Below are positions 57,835 through 64,000 of a DNA stretch of 64,000 nt, piece after piece. Position numbers and translations under genes: made by a program. The notes beneath the pieces are model-generated. The model saw only the letters and a program-made list of their open reading frames with translations. It made no database searches and was not told the origin of the DNA. Source of the DNA: JAKFDI01 sp044508835 (lineage in GTDB: Bacteria; Pseudomonadota; Gammaproteobacteria; Burkholderiales; Burkholderiaceae_C). The stretch is from contig JBIQHD010000023.1 of the NCBI GenBank assembly GCA_044508835.1, forward strand, positions 12,781 to 76,780, read 5' to 3'. Position 1 is the first letter of the stretch; every line of letters starts with the position of its first letter.

Positions 57835-59637
57835 TCACTCCCAGGCGGGCGTGGCGCTCAGCACTTCTTCCAGCGTGGTCGTGCCCTCGGCCACCTTCAT
57901 CGCGCCGGCCAGTCGCAGCGGCAGCAGGCCGTCGTGGCGCGCCTGCTGGCGCAGCTTGGCGGCATCGGGCACCGGGTGGATGCAATGCCGCGCGGCATCG
58001 CCGATGGTGAGCAGCTCGTAGAGCCCGGCGCGGCCGCGAAAGCCCGTCATGCGGCATTCGAGGCAGCCCACCGGCTTGTAGGCGCGCACCTTGCCGTTCA
58101 GCCGCCACGGCTTGACGAAGTCGGCCAGCGTCTCGGCCGTCGTCTCGTCGTCGGGCTGCCTGCAGCTCACGCACAGCGTGCGCACGAGGCGCTGCGCCAG
58201 CACGCCGATCACCGTGGCCGAGATCAGGTAGGCCGGCACGCCCAGATCGGCCAGCCGCGTGATGGCCGAGGCCGAGTCGTTGGTGTGCAGCGTGCTGAAC
58301 ACGAGGTGGCCGGTGAGCGCGGCCTGGATCGCCATCTCGGCGGTCTCCAGGTCGCGGATCTCGCCGACCATGATGATGTCCGGGTCCTGGCGCATCAGCG
58401 CGCGCAGGCCGTCGGCGAAGCCCAGGTCCAGCGCCGGCTGCACCTGGGTCTGGTTGAACGCCGGCTGGATCATCTCGATCGGGTCCTCGATCGTGCAGAC
58501 GTTCACCTCGTCGGTGGCCAGGCGCCGCAGCGTCGAGTACAGCGTGGTGGTCTTGCCCGAGCCCGTGGGGCCGGTGACGAGGATGATGCCGTGCGCCCGC
58601 GTCACGAGCGATTCCCAGCGCCTGGCGTCGTGCGCGCCGAAGCCGAGTGCATCGAGCGGCTTGACCGTCGCGTCGGGATCGAAGATGCGCATCACCATCT
58701 TCTCGCCGAAGGCGGTGGGCAGCGTGGACAGCCGCATCTCGATCTCGTCGCCCTCGGGGTTGCGCGTCTTGATGCGGCCGTCGAGCGGGCGGCGCTTCTC
58801 CACCACGTCCATGCGGCCGAGCAGCTTGATGCGCGCGATCATCGCGTTCATCACGCCCGGGGGCAACTGGTAGACCGTGTGCATCACGCCGTCGATGCGG
58901 AAGCGGATGGCGGAGATCTCGCGCCGCGGCTCGAGGTGGATGTCGGACGCGCGCTGGTCGAAGGCGTACTGCCACAGCCAGTCGACCACCTGCACCACGC
59001 CCTGGTCGTTGGCGTCGAGCTGCTTGTTGCTGCGCCCGAGCTCGACGAGCTGCTCGAAGCTCGCCGCCGCCGTGCTCTCGCCCGTCTTGATGGCCGCGCG
59101 CACCGAGCGCGACAGCGTGTAGAACTCGGTGGTGTACTTCTGCAGCTCGAGCGGGCTCACCAGCACCAGCCTGATCGCCTTGCGCGTGTGGCCCTCGATC
59201 TCGGCCACCCAGGCGGTGTCGAAGGGCTCGCAAGTGCCGATGGTGATGTCGTGCGCGCCCACCTGCAGCGGCAGCGCGCGGCGGCGCTCGGCGTAGCTGA
59301 TCGACATCACCTCGGCCACGCGGCCCACGTCCACCTTCAGCGGATCGATGCGCACGTAGGGGATGTCGAAGCGCGCCGCCAGCCATGCGGCGAGCGCCTC
59401 CACGTCGAGCGGCTTGCCCGAGCCCTTGCGCACGAGGCCCGCCGCGCCGAGGCGCACCAGCGGGTGCTGCACGCTGTCGGCCGCGCCGAAGCGCTTGATG
59501 GTGCGCTCGGCCTCCTCGCGCTCGATGAGCTCGTCGTCGCGCATCCAGCCGAGCAGCGCGCGCCACTGCAGCTTGCCCGCGGGCCTGGCGTGCGATGCGG
59601 TGCGGGCCGTGGCGCCCGGTGCGGCGGTGTGCTTCAT
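57835..59637 (-). CDS. GspE/PilB-type secretion or pilus assembly ATPase
   Basis: 600 residues. An N-terminal MshEN/N1-like region (about 20-190) is followed by the N2 and ATPase domains (about 215-560). Seen are DQRASDIHLEPRR, RIDGVMHTVYQLP, Walker A in LVTGPTGSGKTTTLYSTLRR, the Asp box CTIEDPIEMIQP, Walker B with IIMVGEIRDLETAEMAIQAA and the His box TGHLVFSTLHTNDSASAITR. The zinc tetracysteine is present (LCVSC, then CLECRMTGFRGR). It is a complete assembly ATPase, yet no other type II secretion or type IV pilus gene is in the window. Its start overlaps the stop of the spermidine-synthase-like gene (ATGA). Confidence 0.93.
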   Translation of the reverse strand: MKHTAAPGATARTASHARPAGKLQWRALLGWMRDDELIEREEAERTIKRFGAADSVQHPLVRLGAAGLVRKGSGKPLDVEALAAWLAARFDIPYVRIDPLKVDVGRVAEVMSISYAERRRALPLQVGAHDITIGTCEPFDTAWVAEIEGHTRKAIRLVLVSPLELQKYTTEFYTLSRSVRAAIKTGESTAAASFEQLVELGRSNKQLDANDQGVVQVVDWLWQYAFDQRASDIHLEPRREISAIRFRIDGVMHTVYQLPPGVMNAMIARIKLLGRMDVVEKRRPLDGRIKTRNPEGDEIEMRLSTLPTAFGEKMVMRIFDPDATVKPLDALGFGAHDARRWESLVTRAHGIILVTGPTGSGKTTTLYSTLRRLATDEVNVCTIEDPIEMIQPAFNQTQVQPALDLGFADGLRALMRQDPDIIMVGEIRDLETAEMAIQAALTGHLVFSTLHTNDSASAITRLADLGVPAYLISATVIGVLAQRLVRTLCVSCRQPDDETTAETLADFVKPWRLNGKVRAYKPVGCLECRMTGFRGRAGLYELLTIGDAARHCIHPVPDAAKLRQQARHDGLLPLRLAGAMKVAEGTTTLEEVLSATPAWE

Positions 59638-60410
59638 GGCGGGGCGGGGTCCGGCAGGGCGCGCATCATGCGCAGCCACTTGCGTGCCGGCAGGTCGAAG
59701 CGGGATTCGATGGTAGCCGCGCGCTCCGCGAGCGTGTCGCGCGCCGGGACCTCGCCGTCTCGCAGCGCCAACACCACGGTGTTGCCCTCCTTCGTCGGCC
59801 GCAGGGCCCGCACGCGCTCGATGCCGAACGCCGCGGCGATGCGCGCCGCGCTGCGCTCGAAGCTGGCCGCGCGCCCGAAGAGGTTCACCGACATCACGCC
59901 GCCCTCGCCGAGCAGCGCGCGGCAGTCGCGGTAGAAGTCCTCGCTGTCGAGCACGGGGCTCGCGGCGTCGTGGTCGTACAGGTCCACGCACAGCGCCTGC
60001 ACGCTACGGGCGTGGGCCGGGTCGGCGGCGAAGGCGGCGGCGTCGCCCTCGACCACGCGCAGCCGCGCCGAATCGGCGGGCAGGTGGAACCACAGGCGGC
60101 AGGCGGCGATGACGCTCGGGTTCAGCTCCACGGCGGTGGTGCGCATCTTCAGCACGCCGTGGCAGTAGCGCGTGATCGCCGCCGCGCCCAGGCCCAGCTG
60201 CACCGCATGGCCCTGGGTCAGCGCCGGCGCGGGGCGCAGCAGCATCCACGCCATCATGCGCTGCACGTACTCCAGCTCGATGGCCAGCGGCTTGCGGATG
60301 CGCATCGCCCCCTGCACCCAGGGCGTGCCCAGGTGCAGGTAGCGCACGCCGTCGGCCTCGGACAGGGTGGCCGGCGCGAGCTCGGGCGCGGCGTTCCGGC
60401 GGCGGGTCAA
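59634..60410 (-). CDS. Spermidine-synthase-like methyltransferase-fold protein
   Basis: 258 residues if translation starts at TTG 60410, which overlaps the yidB stop as TTGA; the frame continues upstream without a better start. The Rossmann core shows HAVQLGLGAAAITRYCHGVL, TTAVELNPSVIAACRLWFHL, VVEGDAAAFAADP, then ALCVDLYDHDAASPVLDSED and FYRDCRALLGEGGVMSVNLF. These are SpeE-like blocks. The N-terminal beta domain of true spermidine synthase is short (VRYLHLGTPWVQGAMRIRKP). Polyamine synthesis is not certain; many such proteins are uncharacterised. It links yidB and the GspE-like gene in one translationally coupled run. Confidence 0.82.
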   Translation of the reverse strand: MTRRRNAAPELAPATLSEADGVRYLHLGTPWVQGAMRIRKPLAIELEYVQRMMAWMLLRPAPALTQGHAVQLGLGAAAITRYCHGVLKMRTTAVELNPSVIAACRLWFHLPADSARLRVVEGDAAAFAADPAHARSVQALCVDLYDHDAASPVLDSEDFYRDCRALLGEGGVMSVNLFGRAASFERSAARIAAAFGIERVRALRPTKEGNTVVLALRDGEVPARDTLAERAATIESRFDLPARKWLRMMRALPDPAPP

Positions 60411-60907
60411 CGCCCTTGCAGCATGCGCCCGACGATCTGTCCCAGATCGACCTGCGATGCGTCCGGAAGATCGGCCGGCACCTCGCCCTGCGGCGTCAGC
60501 TGGTCGACCACGCCCGGCAGCACCTGCGACAGCAGCGACGCCACGTCGCCCTGCCCCATGCCGAACTGGCGGGCGAGGCTGCCGAGCAGGTCGCCGCCGC
60601 CGAGCGCGCCTTCGAGCTGCGCCCCGGACACCGGCGCGTTGGCCGCGCCCGGCGTCAGCCACGAATCGACCTGCGGCCCGAGGCCGCTGCCGCGCAGCTG
60701 GCCGAGCAGGTCGCCCAGGCCGCCGCCGCCGCTGCCGCCGCGGCTGAGCAGCATCGACAGCAGCGCCATCACGATCGGCGCCGCCTGGCCGCCGAGCAGC
60801 CCGCCGAGGCCCCCCAGGCCGCCCTGGTCGTTCGCCCCCTGTCCCTGTGCGCCGGCATTGGGCGTGCCGCCCATGGCGGCGCCCAGCAGTTCATCCAACA
60901 GTCCCAT
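60407..60907 (-). CDS. yidB: YidB-family (DUF937) protein
   Basis: 166 residues from ATG at 60907; AGGAG lies upstream, with ATG at 60913 an alternative. It begins MGLLDELLGAAMGGT and contains two Gly-rich low-complexity stretches around an APIVMALLSMLLSRGG helix. VDSWLTPGAANAPVSGAQLE then GALGGGDLLGSLARQFGMGQ and SLLSQVLPGVVDQLTPQGEV form the typical YidB C-terminal domain. YidB proteins are of unknown function; recent family annotation suggests a homeodomain-like fold. First gene of the coupled operon with the spermidine-synthase-like and GspE-like genes. Confidence 0.9.
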   Translation of the reverse strand: MGLLDELLGAAMGGTPNAGAQGQGANDQGGLGGLGGLLGGQAAPIVMALLSMLLSRGGSGGGGLGDLLGQLRGSGLGPQVDSWLTPGAANAPVSGAQLEGALGGGDLLGSLARQFGMGQGDVASLLSQVLPGVVDQLTPQGEVPADLPDASQVDLGQIVGRMLQGR

Positions 60908-60954
60908 GGTCATCGCTCCTGTGCGGCACGCCCGGCTTGGACGCGGCCGCATTC

Positions 60955-61764
60955 TCACCCTGCCAGGCGGGGCAGCGCCGCGCGGGCGTTGTCCGCGGTG
61001 ATGCGCGCGGTCTGCTCCAGCGTCCAGCCGCGCAGCGCGGCCAGCGTCTCGGCGATGCGCGGCAGCTGCGCCGGCTCGTTGCGCGCCGCCCCGCCGCCCG
61101 CGGCGCGCTCGGCGGCCGTGCGGTACAGCCAGTGCGGCGGGATGTCGGGCGCGTCGGTCTCCAGCACCAGGGCGTCGTCGGGCAGGGTCTGCGCGAGGCG
61201 GCGGATCCGCAGCGCCCGGTCGAAGGTCATCGCGCCGCCGAAGCCCAGCTTGAACCCCAGGTCGACGAAGGCGCCCGCCTGCTGCCCGCTGCCGTTGAAC
61301 GCATGGGCGATGCCGCGCACCGGGATGCGCCGCAGGTGCTTGAGCAGCGCATCGGCCGAGCGCCGCACGTGCACGATCACCGGCAGCCCGAACTCGTGCG
61401 CCAGCGCGAGCTGCGCCGCGTAGAAGCGCTCCATGCGCGCGCGGTCGAGGCCGGGCACGAACAGGTCGATGCCGATCTCGCCCACGGCCACCAGGCGCGG
61501 GTCGTCGCGGTGCCGCGCCAGCGCCGCGCGCACGGCGTCGAGGTCGCCCTCGCCGGCGCGGCCGACGCACAGCGGGTGGATGCCGAGCGCATACGCGAGC
61601 CCGTGCCGGTGCGCCAGCGCCCGCACGGCATCCAGATTGCCTACGTCCACCGCAGGCAGCACGATCTGCGACACCCCCGCCGCGCGGGCGCGCTCGACGA
61701 CGGCGTCGCGATCGGCTGCGAATTCGGCGGCGTCGAGGTGGCAGTGGGTGTCGATCCAGCGCAT
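60955..61764 (-). CDS. tatD: TatD-family metal-dependent DNase/hydrolase
   Basis: 269 residues from ATG at 61764. WIDTHCHLDAAEFAADRDAV carries the HxH metal motif. QIVLPAVDVGNLDAVRAL, VAVGEIGIDLFVPG with the bridging Glu, PVIVHVRRSADALLKHLRRI, GIAHAFNGSGQQAGAFVDLG and LVLETDAPDIPP with the final Asp complete the TIM-barrel metal site. TatD proteins are cytoplasmic 3'-5' exonucleases involved in DNA repair or degradation. Single gene upstream of yidB on the same strand, 47 nt away. Confidence 0.93.
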   Translation of the reverse strand: MRWIDTHCHLDAAEFAADRDAVVERARAAGVSQIVLPAVDVGNLDAVRALAHRHGLAYALGIHPLCVGRAGEGDLDAVRAALARHRDDPRLVAVGEIGIDLFVPGLDRARMERFYAAQLALAHEFGLPVIVHVRRSADALLKHLRRIPVRGIAHAFNGSGQQAGAFVDLGFKLGFGGAMTFDRALRIRRLAQTLPDDALVLETDAPDIPPHWLYRTAAERAAGGGAARNEPAQLPRIAETLAALRGWTLEQTARITADNARAALPRLAG

Positions 61765-61900
61765 GGCGCATGATGCCTTCGCCGCGCCGGCGCTTTGCCG
61801 CAAGACCGTGCACGCGAGGTGCGCTCGTGATACGGTGCCCACAGTCCGCACTCGGCGCGGGTTCCGCCCCTCGCGCCTCGCATGGTGAAAAGGTGCAGCG

Positions 61901-62860
61901 ATGAAGAAGGCTCCGCTCTACAGCCGCTCGCGTCGTCCCGATCCGGCGCCCGAGGGTGCGGCTGCGGCAGCCGGGCCGCCCGCCGGCGAAGCGGCGCCTT
62001 CCGCGCCGGCGGCCGGCCGCGCGTCCCGCCCGCCGGGGCGGCTGCGCCGCTTCCTCGCCCGGCACCCGCGCCCGCTGTGGGCCCTGGCGGCGGCCCTGCT
62101 CGTGTTCGCCGGCGCCGCCGGCCAGCACCTGGTCACCACCCCGCCGCAGGTCCTCACGCAGGAAGACATCGACCGCGCGGTGCGCTACACGCTCACCGAG
62201 GGCGAGCCGCTGCCCTCGCCCTACACCCGCGCCGCGATGGCGGTGCGCCCGTCGGTGGTGCGCGTCATCGGCCTGGCCGACGAGGACGACAAGCCCCCCA
62301 AGGCCGGCGACGACCCCAAGAGCCATGCGCGCTCCACCGGCACCGGCGTGGTGATCATCGACAACGGCACCATCCTCACCAACCTGCACGTGGTGAACAA
62401 CGCCCGGCGCATCCGCGTCACCTTCGCCGACGGCCATGAATCCGAGGCCAGCGTGGTCGGCACCCAGCCCGAGAACGACCTGGCGGTGCTGCGCGCGCGC
62501 AGCATCCCGGACGACCTCGCCGCCGCCACCATGCGCGGCACGGCCGACCTGGTGCCGGGCGACCAGGTGGTGGCGATCGGCTTTCCGTTCGGCATCGGCC
62601 CGTCGGTCTCGGGCGGCGTGGTGTCGGGCCTGAAGCGCCAGTTCCGCGGGCCCTCGGGCGAGCGCCTGTCCAACCTGATCCAGTTCGACGCGGCGGCGAA
62701 CCCGGGCAATTCGGGCGGGCCGCTGGTCACGATGGACGGCGCGGTGATCGGCATCGTCACCGCCATCCTCAACCCCGGCGACGCGGGCACCTTCATCGGC
62801 ATCGGTTTTGCAGTGCCGATCGAGAACGCCGCGGCCGCCGCCGGCCTGCCGCCGTTCTGA
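61901..62860 (+). CDS. PDZ-less S1C (HtrA-type) serine protease, membrane anchored
   Basis: 319 residues. A proline/alanine-rich cytoplasmic segment (about 1-60) precedes one helix (about 68-85, LWALAAALLVFAGAAGQ). The periplasmic trypsin-like domain has the catalytic triad in ILTNLHVVNNARRI (His), QPENDLAVLRARSI (Asp) and DAAANPGNSGGPLVTMDGAV (Ser). It ends soon after the protease domain, with no PDZ domain, so regulation must differ from DegP/DegS. It may process or degrade envelope proteins. It lies 31 nt before the moxR gene on the same strand. Confidence 0.9.
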   Translation: MKKAPLYSRSRRPDPAPEGAAAAAGPPAGEAAPSAPAAGRASRPPGRLRRFLARHPRPLWALAAALLVFAGAAGQHLVTTPPQVLTQEDIDRAVRYTLTEGEPLPSPYTRAAMAVRPSVVRVIGLADEDDKPPKAGDDPKSHARSTGTGVVIIDNGTILTNLHVVNNARRIRVTFADGHESEASVVGTQPENDLAVLRARSIPDDLAAATMRGTADLVPGDQVVAIGFPFGIGPSVSGGVVSGLKRQFRGPSGERLSNLIQFDAAANPGNSGGPLVTMDGAVIGIVTAILNPGDAGTFIGIGFAVPIENAAAAAGLPPF

Positions 62861-62891
62861 CATTCGTCAACACCGCCCTGGAGCACAGCGC

Positions 62892-63902
62892 ATGGACTCA
62901 TCCGACGGCAAGAACACCGCGACGCTGATGGAGCGCATCCTCTACGAGGTCAAGCGCGTCGTCGTCGGGCAGGACAAGTTCCTCGAGCGCGTGATGGTGG
63001 CGATGCTCGCGCAGGGCCACCTGCTGGTCGAGGGCGTGCCGGGCCTGGCCAAGACGCTCACCGTCAAGACGCTGGCCACCACGCTGCGCGGCAGCTTCAA
63101 GCGCATCCAGTTCACGCCCGACCTGGTGCCGGCCGACCTGGTGGGCACGCGCATCTACAACCAGAAGACGGGCGAGTTCAGCACCTCGCTCGGGCCGGTG
63201 TTCGCAAACCTGCTGCTGGCCGACGAGATCAACCGCGCGCCGGCCAAGGTGCAGAGCGCGCTGCTGGAGGTGATGCAGGAACGGCAGGTCACGATTGCCG
63301 GCGAGACGCACAAGGTGCCGTCGCCGTTTCTCGTGATGGCCACGCAGAACCCGATCGAGACCGAGGGCACCTACCCGCTGCCCGAGGCGCAGGTCGACCG
63401 CTTCATGATGAAGGTGCTGGTCGGCTACCCGAGCGACGAGGAGGAGTTCGTCATCGTGCAGCGCGTCACCGGCGAGAGCGAGCAGCCGGCGCCGGTGGCG
63501 AGCACCACGCAGCTCGCCGAGCTGCAGCACGAGTGCCGCAAGGTCTACGTCGACCCGTCGCTGATCCAGTACGCCGTCAAGCTGGTGGGCGCCACGCGCA
63601 ACCCGGCGAAGCACGGCCTGGCCGACCAGGCGAAGTACCTCACGTTCGGCGCCAGCCCGCGCGCCACCATCGGCCTGGTCGAAGGGGCGCGCGCGCTGGC
63701 GATGATGCGCGGGCGCAGCTACGCGCTGCTGGAAGACATGACCGACCTGGTGCCCGACGTGCTGCGCCACCGCCTCGTGCTCAGCTACGAGGCGCTGGCC
63801 GACGGGCTGTCGGCCGACCAGTTCATCGCCCGCGTGCTCGCCAAGGTGCCCAAGCCCGACAAGCCGCTGGCCCACCACCCCGGCGAGCGTCCCGCCGCCT
63901 AG
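62892..63902 (+). CDS. moxR: MoxR-family AAA+ ATPase
   Basis: 336 residues. VVVGQDKFLERVMVAMLAQG precedes Walker A HLLVEGVPGLAKTLTVKTLA. Walker B and sensor regions are seen in NLLLADEINRAPAKVQSALL, EVMQERQVTIAGETHKVPSP and FLVMATQNPIETEGTYPLPE, then AQVDRFMMKVLVGYPSDEEE. The C-terminal lid has YLTFGASPRATIGLVEGARA. MoxR ATPases act as chaperones with von Willebrand-type partner proteins, usually encoded downstream (DUF58, VWA genes), which would lie beyond the window. ATG at 62892. Confidence 0.94.
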   Translation: MDSSDGKNTATLMERILYEVKRVVVGQDKFLERVMVAMLAQGHLLVEGVPGLAKTLTVKTLATTLRGSFKRIQFTPDLVPADLVGTRIYNQKTGEFSTSLGPVFANLLLADEINRAPAKVQSALLEVMQERQVTIAGETHKVPSPFLVMATQNPIETEGTYPLPEAQVDRFMMKVLVGYPSDEEEFVIVQRVTGESEQPAPVASTTQLAELQHECRKVYVDPSLIQYAVKLVGATRNPAKHGLADQAKYLTFGASPRATIGLVEGARALAMMRGRSYALLEDMTDLVPDVLRHRLVLSYEALADGLSADQFIARVLAKVPKPDKPLAHHPGERPAA

Positions 63903-64000
63903 GGCCTGTTAACGCTACGAGAGGGCTCGCGTGACTCGTCAAAACGGCGCCTGCAAGGCGCAAAGCGCAGCCGTAGCGCGTGCTACGGCGAGCATTTGCA
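63903..64000 (+). repeat. Intergenic sequence with two hairpins, repeat-like
   Basis: After the moxR stop, GGCCTGTTAACGCTACGAGA is followed by two small perfect hairpins: GCGCCT/AGGCGC (63947-63961) and CCGTAGC/GCTACGG (63971-63988). The GTTAACGCTACG and GTAGCGCGTGCTACGG parts are familiar from dispersed repeats of Comamonadaceae (memory, not searched). The sequence continues past the window end. Confidence 0.45.

Overview
The window is very GC-rich, gene-dense chromosomal DNA from a betaproteobacterium. The most likely order is Burkholderiales, probably family Comamonadaceae. The reasons are the near-universal G/C third codon positions, several tripartite tricarboxylate transporter (Bug/Tct) components, the ribF-ileS-lspA housekeeping run, and dispersed C-tract/G-tract intergenic repeats of the kind seen in that family. 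I found no rRNA, tRNA, CRISPR array, transposase or phage gene.

Layout. (1) 1-5008 is a hexarate (D-glucarate/galactarate) catabolism locus. gntR, a Bug protein and gudD (cut by the window edge) are on the minus strand; a second Bug protein and garD are on the plus strand. They face each other across an intergenic region with a good GntR/FCD operator. (2) 5168-18396 is mixed: an MpaB/Lcp-type oxygenase, a DISM-GGDEF cyclase, a Tat-exported HExxH protein, a MOSC protein, a TAXI binding protein coupled to NDH-2, an aminopeptidase P, and a sulfite-oxidase-fold lipoprotein coupled to a hybrid histidine kinase. (3) 18446-34938 is largely housekeeping: murB, yajQ, a retropepsin-like protease, a pimeloyl-CoA-type dehydrogenase pair, a P1 peptidase, a lipase-like lipoprotein, an rRNA pseudouridine synthase, ribF, sodC, ileS, lspA, qor and an EamA transporter.

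(4) 34965-41597 is an iron-uptake island: Fur box, FecI-type sigma factor, FecR-type anti-sigma factor, STN-containing TonB receptor, two small membrane proteins and a PepSY protein. Its composition is visibly less GC-rich than its surroundings and it carries a different variant of the intergenic repeat, so transfer is likely. (5) 42056-48279 is a sugar-acid locus: TRAP transporter, 2-hydroxyacid dehydrogenase, RraA-like protein and KDG-kinase-like protein in one overlapping operon, with a divergent GntR regulator. (6) 48295-53155 looks like a cell-envelope methionine-oxidation defence module: cytochrome b, a Tat-exported MsrP/YedY-like molybdoenzyme, a methionine-rich MXKDX repeat protein and a Tat-exported MsrA, opposite a two-component system. 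I consider this the most interesting system here. It resembles the MrpX/YedY1 hypochlorite-scavenging system of Azospira, but with different regulation and an added exported MsrA.

(7) 53152-64000 holds an atypical SDR, a gamma-glutamyltransferase, tctBA without a tctC, an overlapping yidB - spermidine-synthase-like - GspE-like ATPase operon, tatD, a PDZ-less S1C protease and a MoxR ATPase. A recurring feature is an approximately 75-bp element that starts 0-5 nt after stop codons, always in the same orientation relative to the gene (four copies plus one variant). All functions are read from sequence and family knowledge; nothing was computed or searched.
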